Shown: positions 1-7,290, numbered from the stretch's first letter. The stretch is DNA of 7,811 nt from BM520 sp964594665 (GCA_964594665.1 CAZQNY010000126.1:1-7811), one strand, 5' to 3'. The notes: generated by a model not told the origin, from the sequence alone. Numbers and translations: made by a program.

Positions 1-35
1 TATTGTTAAGTAACAACCATAAGATTGTCAACAAA

Positions 36-2144
36 TCACCATATCAACAAATTACAAAAACTGTTAATAACATCAAATGGTGACTGTATTTCAATTGCAA
101 AAGACACAAAAACATACTCCAAAAACGAGAATACACCTTCCATGGAGCGGTTACCAGATGGCAGAGCAGAAAACCCACTACTATTGGTAGCTCCATTATT
201 TGGGCTTGTCCAATGGATATATCCGGATTCTTTCATTTTGCCCCCAGCAACACCAGCCCCGCCAAGAAAATCAGTCAGGGTTGTCCACTCTCCATCTGTT
301 GGCAAATGCCAACCATCAGGACAGATTCCCTGAGCACCCGGACCATTTATAACAAACTCGTTGTCTCTTGACCAGTCTTCAGCAATTGCTGCAGCATATG
401 TATATAAAACGCCATAACCATTGTTTTCGTCATTATCGTAAAAACAATATGCAGCATCACTATTATTTGCCTGCAACTCATCCCAGGCACTATTTTGTGT
501 TACATTAGGAATGGCTGTTCCATCAGGATATTTTGTTACCTTCAGGTTTTCTTTCATCCAGCATTGCGAACCTATTTGCACAGTATGATAAATATTCCCA
601 TCCAGATCGGCCAATTCAGGCATGCCGGGACAAGGCAGGCCCCCTCCGGCATATTTAACTTCAATATAATCAACCTTTGTTTCGGTATGCGAGCCATCTG
701 AATTTGTAGCTGTTAATGAAACAGTATATATTCCAGGATGTGAATAGTAGTGAGATGGATTTTGATTTGTTGACATTCCGCCATCACCAAATTCCCATAA
801 CCAGGAGGTCGGGCTGTTGGATGTAAGATCAGAAAATGAAATATACAACGGAGCCTCACCTACTGTTTGTGAAGATGAAAAATCTGCTGATGGTGGGTTT
901 AATTGAACTACATCCTTAATGCATCGTACTGAGTGGCCTGTAGACATATCGTGACTGGTAATAAATATGTCCTCATAATCTTTAGATATATCCACAGCAA
1001 CGGCTTTAACATCCAAAAGCACTAGTGTATTACTCCAAAAACCGGCAATACTGCCTTTGGAACTATTGAAACTCCCACTGTTATCATCCCTGTACCCCGC
1101 CGGTAGAACACTGAAGCCAGTTGCATTATTACTTTGTGAGTCATTACCGGGAGCACCGGTGATCACACTGGCATTCCAATTATTTTTTGATGACACCGAT
1201 TTTGCGGCCTTATCAGTAGTTGTTGTACCATCCCAGTTATATCCATTGGCAATCAAATAGGATTCAAGAGTATTCCAATCTCCTTCGGAAGGCAGATGCC
1301 AGCCATCCGGACATACGCCTTGGTAACTTTTATTATCCCGTTGCCAGGCATCTCCAATTGCAGCAGAATAGGTATATAAAGCACCCCATGATTCATTCTG
1401 ACTATCATCGTAATAACAATACGCATCGGAAAACTTTGTATCTGTCAAAGCGCTCCATTCTGCATCTCCAGATACATAGGGGATTTCATCTCCATTTGGA
1501 TAGGTTCCTACTTTTAGGTTCTCCTTCATCCAACATTGGGATCCAATCAGAACCGTGTTGTATGAATTGTTTTCAATATCTAATACCGTGCGGGCATCAG
1601 GACAAGGACTACCATCTTCTACTCCATCAACAATAATAAAATTCACCTTCGTATCAGAATTTGTACCTATGGCATTAGTGACCGTCAAAGTGACAGAATA
1701 AATTCCCTCATTATGATATACATAGGTAGGATTTTGAAGCGTTGAGGTTCCTCCATCACCAAAATCCCATAACCATTGTGTTGGGCTATTTGTAGACAAA
1801 TCATTAAACGATACTGTTAACGGGAAAAAACCCTCCTTAGGTGTGGCATAAAAGACTGCAGATGGGAGATTTGGATTTTCGCCAAATGCCATCCACTCCA
1901 CTCCATTGAAGAAATTAATGCAATTGTCATCGGTATTATACACCATTAATCCTGCTGGTGGATTTGCAATCTGATCACGTTGAATTATCGTCATTCTTGG
2001 AGGTAAAAAACCTTTGGTTTCAGAACTTACATCCAGCATAGCCGCAGCATCTGGCTCATCACCGGTTATATTAACAGCAACTTGTGCATTGATAAGTTTT
2101 AATACAAAAATCAGCAACAGGGAAAGAAGGATTGTTCTTTTCAT
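36..2144 (-). CDS. Secreted PKD/FISUMP tandem-module surface protein, C-terminus degenerate
   Basis: Predicted exported protein of 702 residues with a Sec signal peptide (charged MKR, hydrophobic core, cleavage near A20|Q21). Residues 22-90 form the head seen in many Bacteroidota surface proteins (MLDVSS, TKGFLPPRM, QRDQIANPPAGLMVYNT). Two modules follow: PKD domain 1 (about 95-173, WLWDFGDGG) with FISUMP domain 1 (about 181-407: IGSQCWMKENLKV, CPDGWHLPSEGDW, GFSVLPAGYR, ending HSVRC), then PKD 2 (about 415-495, WLWEFGDGG) with FISUMP 2 (from about 505: IGSQCWMKENLKV, CPDGWHLPTDGEW, GFSALPSGNR). After about residue 672 the second FISUMP stops resembling the first: no FWS block and no final SVRC. 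PKD domains are beta-sandwich spacers; FISUMP (Fibrobacter succinogenes major paralogous domain) has no settled function. There is no T9SS sorting domain, so the export route beyond the periplasm is unclear. The ATG at 2142-2144 fits the signal peptide and the upstream promoter. A role in adhesion or surface display is inference. Confidence 0.88.
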   Translation of the reverse strand: MKRTILLSLLLIFVLKLINAQVAVNITGDEPDAAAMLDVSSETKGFLPPRMTIIQRDQIANPPAGLMVYNTDDNCINFFNGVEWMAFGENPNLPSAVFYATPKEGFFPLTVSFNDLSTNSPTQWLWDFGDGGTSTLQNPTYVYHNEGIYSVTLTVTNAIGTNSDTKVNFIIVDGVEDGSPCPDARTVLDIENNSYNTVLIGSQCWMKENLKVGTYPNGDEIPYVSGDAEWSALTDTKFSDAYCYYDDSQNESWGALYTYSAAIGDAWQRDNKSYQGVCPDGWHLPSEGDWNTLESYLIANGYNWDGTTTTDKAAKSVSSKNNWNASVITGAPGNDSQSNNATGFSVLPAGYRDDNSGSFNSSKGSIAGFWSNTLVLLDVKAVAVDISKDYEDIFITSHDMSTGHSVRCIKDVVQLNPPSADFSSSQTVGEAPLYISFSDLTSNSPTSWLWEFGDGGMSTNQNPSHYYSHPGIYTVSLTATNSDGSHTETKVDYIEVKYAGGGLPCPGMPELADLDGNIYHTVQIGSQCWMKENLKVTKYPDGTAIPNVTQNSAWDELQANNSDAAYCFYDNDENNGYGVLYTYAAAIAEDWSRDNEFVINGPGAQGICPDGWHLPTDGEWTTLTDFLGGAGVAGGKMKESGYIHWTSPNNGATNSSGFSALPSGNRSMEGVFSFLEYVFVSFAIEIQSPFDVINSFCNLLIW
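130..1862 (-). repeat. Tandem internal duplication of a PKD+FISUMP module
   Basis: Two copies of the same PKD-FISUMP unit lie head to tail inside the secreted protein gene: about 1862-924 (unit 1) and 902-130 (unit 2, shortened). Motifs recur in the same order, and IGSQCWMKENLKV is identical in both. At the DNA level even this identical block differs at synonymous third positions (compare 541-575 with 1516-1550), so the duplication is old or was gained by domain shuffling. It is not a recent tandem repeat. Confidence 0.8.
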
Positions 2145-2163
2145 AGTATTGGTTGATAGATTA

Positions 2164-2196
2164 GTACGAATTTAAAATTTGGTTAATTGTTCGTAC
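2164..2196. promoter_or_regulatory. Inverted repeat GTACGAA-N19-TTCGTAC overlapping the promoter
   Basis: Perfect 7-bp arms at 2164-2170 and 2190-2196 with a 19-bp spacer; arm centres are 26 bp apart, about two and a half helical turns. One arm overlaps the predicted -7 box and the other abuts the -33 box, so a dimeric regulator bound here would cover the promoter. Operator function is inference; the symmetry and position are seen directly. Confidence 0.4.
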
Positions 2197-2199
2197 AAA
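2167..2199 (-). promoter_or_regulatory. Bacteroidota-type promoter for the PKD/FISUMP gene
   Basis: Read on the minus strand, a -33 box TTTG (2199-2196) is followed after 21 nt by TAAATTCG (2174-2167), a 7-of-8 match to the Bacteroidota -7 consensus TAnnTTTG. Spacing is within the usual range. Transcription would start around 2162, leaving a short leader of about 15-20 nt before the ATG at 2144. No Shine-Dalgarno sequence is visible, which is normal in this phylum. Confidence 0.55.
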
Positions 2200-2223
2200 A
2201 ATAATCAATATATACTTATAAAC

Positions 2224-2257
2224 AAAAAAAGGTTGCCAAAGCAAGACTCCGGCAACC
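2224..2257 (-). terminator. Rho-independent terminator on the minus strand, no upstream gene
   Basis: On the minus strand GGTTGCC (2257-2251) pairs with GGCAACC (2237-2231), directly followed by seven T residues (2230-2224). The stem extends inward by three more pairs (two G-U and one A-U) to a 7-nt loop. Those extra pairs form only in minus-strand RNA; plus-strand RNA would have A-C mismatches, which supports the orientation. No minus-strand gene ends here: the nearest gene to the right is on the plus strand. It may end a small RNA from 2258-2449 or insulate the left promoter from antisense transcription. Confidence 0.65.
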
Positions 2258-2436
2258 AATGAATGGACCATTTCAAAGAACAAGTCACGAAACCCTTTGA
2301 GAGGTCATGATTAACAGAAGAATTCGAAAGGTTTTTGTAGCACTGCATCTGAAATTCTTGTAAAATTGATTGAAAAAACAACAAATAGAAGCGGTTTAAG
2401 ACAAAACGAAGCAGAATGGAATTGCTATAAATAATG

Positions 2437-2444
2437 TAAATTTG
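2437..2444 (+). promoter_or_regulatory. -7 promoter element of the VOC gene, possibly leaderless
   Basis: TAAATTTG is an exact match to the Bacteroidota -7 consensus TAnnTTTG. It ends only 5 nt before the ATG at 2450, so the expected transcription start falls at or next to the start codon. No TTTG -33 box is present at the right distance upstream. Confidence 0.5.
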
Positions 2445-2449
2445 CAAAT

Positions 2450-2818
2450 ATGAAACAATTACGAAGAGATCATGAACTCCCTTCCGCCACCAATAAATGG
2501 GGTTGGAAATTTCACCATCTGGGAATTCCGGTTAATCATCCAATCCCCGGAGAGCGGCATATTCCACACCTGAAAATGTACGTTGCTGGTTTCCCCGAAT
2601 CTCCTTACGGCATCGAATGGATGCGTTTTGACGAGGATTGCCCGTTGCCGGAACTGGTAAAAACATTACCACACCTCGCATTTGTAGTAGATGATATGAA
2701 TGAAGCCCTGAAAGGGAAAAAAATCATTACACCACCAAATCCTCCTTCTGAAGGAGTTATTGTGGCAATGATTGAGGATGATGGTGCTCCAATAGAGGTG
2801 ATGCAATTTTTACAATAA
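2450..2818 (+). CDS. VOC-superfamily (glyoxalase-fold) metal-binding protein
   Basis: Small soluble protein of 122 residues, the size of a single VOC-fold unit (two beta-alpha-beta-beta-beta modules). The four classical metal-ligand positions are all present: His23 (FHHLGIPV), Glu56 (YGIEWM), His75 (LPHLAFVVDD) and Glu116 (PIEVMQFL), with the usual layout of one His and one Glu per half. VOC enzymes include glyoxalase I, epimerases, dioxygenases and resistance proteins, and most act as dimers with Zn, Ni, Co, Mn or Fe. The stretch between His23 and Glu56 (HPIPGERHIPHLKMYVAGFPESPYG) is unlike a standard glyoxalase I, so the reaction cannot be assigned. There is no signal peptide, so it is cytoplasmic. 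An in-frame stop at 2432-2434 and the promoter element fix the start. The kinase gene follows 96 nt downstream on the same strand; co-transcription is possible but unproven. Confidence 0.85.
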   Translation: MKQLRRDHELPSATNKWGWKFHHLGIPVNHPIPGERHIPHLKMYVAGFPESPYGIEWMRFDEDCPLPELVKTLPHLAFVVDDMNEALKGKKIITPPNPPSEGVIVAMIEDDGAPIEVMQFLQ

Positions 2819-2886
2819 ACCCACACTAATAAGAACAAACTCAAAAACATTATCTGCCTGAAAGCCCATTCGTAAGCCCTTTTTCG

Positions 2887-2894
2887 TAAATTAG
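2887..2894 (+). promoter_or_regulatory. Weak -7 promoter element ahead of the PAS kinase
   Basis: TAAATTAG matches TAnnTTTG at 7 of 8 positions and lies 20 nt before the ATG at 2915, a sensible distance for a short leader. No TTTG -33 box is found upstream. If active, it would allow the kinase to be expressed separately from the VOC gene. Confidence 0.35.
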
Positions 2895-2914
2895 CAGTTA
2901 AATAATCCAGCATT

Positions 2915-4030
2915 ATGTTTATTCCGGAAAAAAGAAGAACAAAACAGGAGCTACAGGAAGAAAAAAAGACGCTCTTTAACACAGAGATCTTCAGTATCCT
3001 GCTTGAAGAAATCCCTAACATGATTTTTATCATAAATGACTGCCGGCAGATTATTTATGCTAACAAAAGCGTGCTTAGGGTTCTCGAAACCGATGATGCA
3101 ACGGTAGTCTTTGGGAAAAGGCCGGGAGAAACCTTTGAATGTATTCATGCTTTAGAAGGAAAAGATGGCTGCGGGTCAACGGAATATTGCACGGTATGTG
3201 GATTTGCAAATGCGATTGCCTCATCAGAAAACGATCTCGACGACAACAGGGAATGCAATTTGCTAACCAGCAATGGAAAGGCGTTAACTTTAAATGTCAC
3301 CACAAGGCCTTTTAAAATGAATGGTCGTACCTATGTCTTTTGTGCCGTAGAAGATATCTCGGATAAAAAGATGATTATCAACCTTGATCGGATCTTCCTT
3401 CATGATATCACAAACACGGCCGGTTCCATCTATTCTGCTATTGAAATAGCTGAAAATTTTGATTATGATAAACTGATAACATTAATTAAAACCCAAAGCA
3501 AACGCTTACTGGATGAAATTAATTCTCACCGTATCCTGCTTACGGCCGAATCGGATGATTTAAAAATCAAGGTTGCTGAAACCTCTATTAAACCCATAAT
3601 AAATAATATTATCACCAGCCTTTCAACCGGAATGCGATTCCAGGGTTATACAATTAATACCACCATAGAAGAAGGGGTTCTTTTCACAGATACAACACTA
3701 CTGTCCAGGATTATGCATAACCTGATAAAAAATGCCATGGAAGCATCACCCAAACATTTACCTGTTGAAATATCGGCTAAGATAAATACGAACAAGGAAC
3801 TCATTTTCATGGTAAAAAATCAGACCGTAATGCCCCGGGAAGTACAACTAAAAGTATTCCAGCGGTCATTTTCCACCAAGGGAGCAGGAAGAGGCTTTGG
3901 AACCTATAGCATTAAACTGCTGACGGAAAAATATCTTCAGGGGAATGTTAGCTTCGTAAGTAATGAAACCTCCGGGACAGTTTTCACAATAAAAGTACCG
4001 TCACTTCCGACCCCTTCAATTATTCTTTAA
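2915..4030 (+). CDS. Soluble PAS-domain sensor histidine kinase with a cysteine cluster
   Basis: Cytoplasmic histidine kinase of 371 residues with no membrane segment. After a basic, probably helical N-terminus (1-24) comes a PAS domain (about 25-150: NMIFIINDCRQIIYAN to CAVEDISDKK). It contains a Cys cluster, C76, C86, C92 and C95 (pattern C-x9-C-x5-C-x2-C), plus C43, C114 and C143. The dimerisation/phosphoacceptor region has H163 in FLHDITNT. The ATPase domain (about 225-367) has the N box NLIKNAMEAS (N273), a G1 region without the usual DNG (VKNQTVMPREVQ), the F-box-like block VFQRSFSTKG, and a G2 box GAGRGFGTYSIKLL. This G1 variant with QRSFSTKG and GRGxGTYS recurs in a known group of Bacteroidota and deltaproteobacterial PAS kinases, so activity is likely retained. 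Metal or redox sensing through the cysteines is inference. No response regulator is present nearby. Its 3' end overlaps the convergent TonB receptor gene by 11 nt. Confidence 0.87.
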   Translation: MFIPEKRRTKQELQEEKKTLFNTEIFSILLEEIPNMIFIINDCRQIIYANKSVLRVLETDDATVVFGKRPGETFECIHALEGKDGCGSTEYCTVCGFANAIASSENDLDDNRECNLLTSNGKALTLNVTTRPFKMNGRTYVFCAVEDISDKKMIINLDRIFLHDITNTAGSIYSAIEIAENFDYDKLITLIKTQSKRLLDEINSHRILLTAESDDLKIKVAETSIKPIINNIITSLSTGMRFQGYTINTTIEEGVLFTDTTLLSRIMHNLIKNAMEASPKHLPVEISAKINTNKELIFMVKNQTVMPREVQLKVFQRSFSTKGAGRGFGTYSIKLLTEKYLQGNVSFVSNETSGTVFTIKVPSLPTPSIIL

Positions 4031-6359
4031 ACCCAAATGTCAGTGACCCCAGAATAAAACGCCCGGGACTTCTCAAGCCTTTACGTGTGATATAAACCTC
4101 ATCCAGCAGGTTCTGAACATCAAGAGCAAAATTCCATTGTTTGGTGATTTCCCAACCAACCCGAAGGTCGATGGTGTGATAGGCCGGATAGCAGGGGCTG
4201 TTCAAATAAAGATAATCATAGGTATTGGCATCATTGATCCAGCGTTTACCCTGATATTTCCATGTGGCTCCGGCATTGATGATATCTCCATACCACATTA
4301 GGGTTGTCCCGGCCTGCCAATCGGGGATCCCTGTAAGGTACTTCCCATTCAGGTCGTAGGTTGAAACGATAAAATCTGCATCATACGAGGTAATGATACC
4401 CTGCGACCAAGCGCCATAGGCCATCATTACAAAGCGTCGGCCAACTTGCTGTTCAAGGGTCACTTCAGCACCTGTAATTTCAACCTCTCCGATATTTTGA
4501 ATTTTTGCAACAGGAATAATTCTAAAACCCTGATCCACTGAGTCGCCGGTACAAACGCTGTACATAAAATCATGGCCATAGGAACGATATACTGAAAAAG
4601 TCAGGTTGGTATTTTCAAAAATGGAGAAGTCGCCCCCGACCTCAAAGTTATCAATTGTTTCAGGCTGTAGCTCCGGGTTTGGAATGCGGAAGAGGTAATT
4701 CTCATTTGTAGCCCTGCACATATCATCAAGAACCGGAGGCCTGAAACCCTGTCCCCAGGATAGATACACCCGTGATTTTCCGGAAGCACTTTTCAAATTC
4801 ATTGCCAAAGAAGGAGTTACTGCTGTCCAATGAAAATCCTGAATCTCTGCATCGGCATAATGCATAAGATACCGGATATGGTAGCTGGGCATTTCAATGG
4901 TATAGCCTCCGTTGAAAAATCCGGCAGCAGAACCACGCAATCCTGCCGTAATATTCAATCGTCCTTTTATAACCTGGAAATCATCCCACAGATATAATCC
5001 ACCGATATAACTCTCTCCGAAGTTGCGGATGATATCGGTACTGGTATAGTACACATCTTTCCCGTTAACATTTCCGTAGCGAATATCAAGCCCCCATTTC
5101 AATACATTTCTGCCGGTTGAAATTCCGGATATATCTATCCGGGCACCAATGTCAATGCGGGGGGCGATCACATCATATAATTTATAATCTCCATCAGAAA
5201 TGTATTCATTTTGTTTCTGATAGTACTCATAGTTTATCCATGCAACACTTTGCATATTGAAATTATCAAATGCACTATTGTATGAAATATTGGTATTTAG
5301 ATGCTGATGTTTACTGTATCCTCCGTCGTCTTCAAAGATTTTCCAACCTGTACCATGCTTGTCACTCATGGCATTTACCGACATAATCAGATCAGCGTTC
5401 TTTTTTGATATTCCTGTTGATAATGCCAGGGATGCCTGTTGTAATCCTGCCGGAACAAGAAGCGTATCTTCTCCGTCTTCGAGGTATTGGGAAGGGATGT
5501 TTATATAACCTTCACTGTGACGATATTTTACTGCCGATTTCCACCACAAGCGGTGATTTTTTGTTTTTGAGAGGTTTTTTCCCAGAAGTGTTGCTGATCC
5601 GCCAAAAGTATTATATGTACCATATTCCACTGATGCCTTTGCTGCCAAAGAATCTTCAGGTGTTTTGCTGGTAAGATGAATGACCCCGCCCATGGCATTG
5701 GCACCATAAAGTGCTGATGAGGCACCTTTTATAACTTCAGCTTCGGAGAAGAGGTCTTTGTTGAGCATATTCCAGCTCACGGTACCACCGTCGGCTTTGT
5801 TGAGCGGAACACCGTCCCTGAGAACCAGTGTCCGTCCCTGCTCACCACCGCCAATACCATGAAGCATTACCGTGGTTTTTGTATCATAAATACCCAAAGT
5901 GTTGTCGACGGTAACTCCGGGAATGGCATTCAGAAGCCTTTGCATATCGCTGGCCGGAAGGGTTTCAAGTGCCCGGCTGTCAAGTTTTATCACGCGCTGG
6001 GTTCGTGATTTGTCCGATGAAAGAATCTCATTACCCACAACAACAAACTCCGGGGTTATAAGAGCGTGAATTTGTAATGGCAATACATGGATTTCCTGAC
6101 TCGCGGATAACAGTGTGTCAAGGGTGTTGTAGCCAAGATATGAAACCGAAAGATTTTGCTGTTTGTTGTTTTCAATAGTAAAAGTAAACAATCCTTGTTC
6201 ATCGGTAATTACTGAGGTTTTATCATCAAAAACAACTGATGCATAAGCCAGCGGATTATTTGTGCCGGCATCAACAACCCGGCATAGCTGCTGAGCCGCA
6301 ACCATACGGCACTGCAACAATGTGAGAATAAGAATTACAAATATGAGATGTCTATTCAC
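4020..6359 (-). CDS. TonB-dependent outer-membrane receptor with carboxypeptidase-regulatory-like domain
   Basis: Outer-membrane active transporter of 779 residues powered by TonB-ExbBD. A signal peptide (cleavage near AA22|Q23) is followed by a CarboxypepD-regulatory-like beta domain (about 24-97: VVDAGTNNPLAYASVVFDD, ITDEQGLFTFTI, VSYLGYNTL). A TonB-box-like segment lies at about 104-109 (EFVVVG). The plug (about 122-232) shows LLNAIPGVTV, LRDGVPLNKADGG and VIKGASSALYGANAMGGVIHLTSK. The barrel runs to the C-terminus, with GQGFRPPVLDDMCRA, NPELQPETIDNFEVG and the closing NLLDEVYITRKGLRSPGR. Size and plug fit siderophore, vitamin or metal receptors (FecA/BtuB/CirA-like); it is shorter than SusC-type receptors. 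The substrate cannot be assigned. Translation starts at a GTG (6359-6357) inside the end of the lipoprotein gene, in the overlap GTGAATAG, which implies translational coupling; no better start precedes the signal peptide. The gene is convergent with the kinase gene. Confidence 0.92.
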   Translation of the reverse strand: MNRHLIFVILILTLLQCRMVAAQQLCRVVDAGTNNPLAYASVVFDDKTSVITDEQGLFTFTIENNKQQNLSVSYLGYNTLDTLLSASQEIHVLPLQIHALITPEFVVVGNEILSSDKSRTQRVIKLDSRALETLPASDMQRLLNAIPGVTVDNTLGIYDTKTTVMLHGIGGGEQGRTLVLRDGVPLNKADGGTVSWNMLNKDLFSEAEVIKGASSALYGANAMGGVIHLTSKTPEDSLAAKASVEYGTYNTFGGSATLLGKNLSKTKNHRLWWKSAVKYRHSEGYINIPSQYLEDGEDTLLVPAGLQQASLALSTGISKKNADLIMSVNAMSDKHGTGWKIFEDDGGYSKHQHLNTNISYNSAFDNFNMQSVAWINYEYYQKQNEYISDGDYKLYDVIAPRIDIGARIDISGISTGRNVLKWGLDIRYGNVNGKDVYYTSTDIIRNFGESYIGGLYLWDDFQVIKGRLNITAGLRGSAAGFFNGGYTIEMPSYHIRYLMHYADAEIQDFHWTAVTPSLAMNLKSASGKSRVYLSWGQGFRPPVLDDMCRATNENYLFRIPNPELQPETIDNFEVGGDFSIFENTNLTFSVYRSYGHDFMYSVCTGDSVDQGFRIIPVAKIQNIGEVEITGAEVTLEQQVGRRFVMMAYGAWSQGIITSYDADFIVSTYDLNGKYLTGIPDWQAGTTLMWYGDIINAGATWKYQGKRWINDANTYDYLYLNSPCYPAYHTIDLRVGWEITKQWNFALDVQNLLDEVYITRKGLRSPGRFILGSLTFGFKE

Positions 6360-7272
6360 CTGTATAGCGCTGGATTTTCATATCAAATTCCACATAACCA
6401 CCTGCAATGGTATCAGCATCGGTAACATGGATGATACCATGCTGACCTTTTGCATTTAAAAAAGGAATATAAAGCCCTTCTGTAACCCACTTGTATTTTC
6501 TTTTGCCCATGGCATCATCAAAACAATGGATCAGCAGGCTGTCGCTGTGACACTGAGAGTAATTGGCATCTGTAACGCCATTGTTGACAGTGATATCATA
6601 GGCAGTATAATTACGGTTAGCCCAGTCTTTCAATTCAGGGTAGTAGATGTCATAGAGATCTCCGGATGGCGTTTCAGTTTCTCCCGGGGATGAGAATGTG
6701 GGAGAGGGTAGATTTACACCATTATTCACAGAATATTTAAAATAGCAAAGAATATCAATATCCTCCTGATACCAGCTGCCACTGTCACGGGGCACAGAAT
6801 ATCCGGTTGGGCCACAGAACCAGGCAGTGCCATCGGTAACATCCTGCATGGAAATACGAATACCCTGATACTCTTCAATTGGGCCATACTGTGAATCAGG
6901 ATTACCGGAAATATTAAAAGTTTCGGATACAATATTCCTTTCATGATCCATAATCTGTACCGTCCATACGGCATCAAGGCGTGTGTCCTGATAATAGGTT
7001 TTTTTAACTGAAACCCCCGGAGTATTCATCCCCGAATCCAGCTTTGTTACAACCTCATCTCCGGCCTTATAACTGATTACCAGGTTGGTAAGATTTACAT
7101 CACAGTTTGTCTGGCAGTCGATATCGATTAAAATCTTTTCGCCAATGGAGGTCTGATCATTCCCATTGATCTCCGGAGTTGCCATTACGGTTAAGGACGG
7201 AGCCTTGTAGGTATTGGTGTTGCAGGAGATAAAGAGGAATAGGATGAGGAGGAATGGGATGGATTTTTTCAT
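6352..7272 (-). CDS. Surface or periplasmic lipoprotein partner of the TonB receptor, function unknown
   Basis: Lipoprotein of 306 residues with a type II signal peptide (KK, hydrophobic core, lipobox ending FIS|C17). The mature protein appears all-beta. Residues about 27-122 resemble an Ig-like sandwich (SLTVMATPEINGN, WTVQIMDHERNIVSETFNIS). Residues about 130-303 form a second domain starting YGPIEEYQGIRISMQD and ending GLYIPFLNAKGQHGIIHV, VEFDMKIQ. This C-terminal pattern resembles hypothetical Bacteroidota lipoproteins I have seen, but I cannot name the family. Six further cysteines are present (C53, C57, C153, C176, C241, C250), enough for disulfides or metal binding. It overlaps the receptor gene by 8 nt, so the two are co-made. 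By analogy with SusD/SusC or HmuY/HmuR pairs, it may bind the receptor's ligand at the cell surface; this is inference, and no SusD or HmuY signature is visible. The ATG at 7272 gives a complete signal peptide. Confidence 0.8.
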   Translation of the reverse strand: MKKSIPFLLILFLFISCNTNTYKAPSLTVMATPEINGNDQTSIGEKILIDIDCQTNCDVNLTNLVISYKAGDEVVTKLDSGMNTPGVSVKKTYYQDTRLDAVWTVQIMDHERNIVSETFNISGNPDSQYGPIEEYQGIRISMQDVTDGTAWFCGPTGYSVPRDSGSWYQEDIDILCYFKYSVNNGVNLPSPTFSSPGETETPSGDLYDIYYPELKDWANRNYTAYDITVNNGVTDANYSQCHSDSLLIHCFDDAMGKRKYKWVTEGLYIPFLNAKGQHGIIHVTDADTIAGGYVEFDMKIQRYTGE

Positions 7273-7290
7273 GGGATGATTTATTTATAA

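Larger units (their letters stand above)
2145..2449. other. Divergent intergenic region (305 bp)
   Basis: This region separates the minus-strand PKD/FISUMP gene from the plus-strand VOC gene. It contains the left gene's promoter and inverted repeat (2164-2199), an intrinsic terminator reading on the minus strand (2224-2257) and the -7 element of the right gene (2437-2444). The remaining 2258-2436 is AT-rich. The minus strand is open from 2447 to 2205, but that reading (80 codons) runs through the terminator and resembles no family I know. I see no tRNA or recognised riboswitch. Confidence 0.7.

Noticed and set aside
1220..1636. 138-codon plus-strand open frame within the PKD/FISUMP gene
   Set aside because: It lies fully antisense to conserved FISUMP motifs and its composition is His/Leu-rich, an artefact of the reverse complement.
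2271..2300. Short inverted repeat TCAAAG / CTTTGA and a boxA-like TGTTCTTTGA on the minus strand
   Set aside because: Arms of only 6 bp in AT-rich sequence are expected by chance, and no rRNA lies nearby to give a boxA meaning.
2205..2447. 80-codon minus-strand open frame in the intergenic region
   Set aside because: It runs straight through the terminator hairpin and its T-run, has low-complexity composition, and resembles no family; its start sits beside the promoter of the opposite gene.
2605..3033. 142-codon minus-strand open frame over the VOC and kinase genes
   Set aside because: It is antisense to two well-supported genes across their junction and shows no domain signature; it is a shadow frame.
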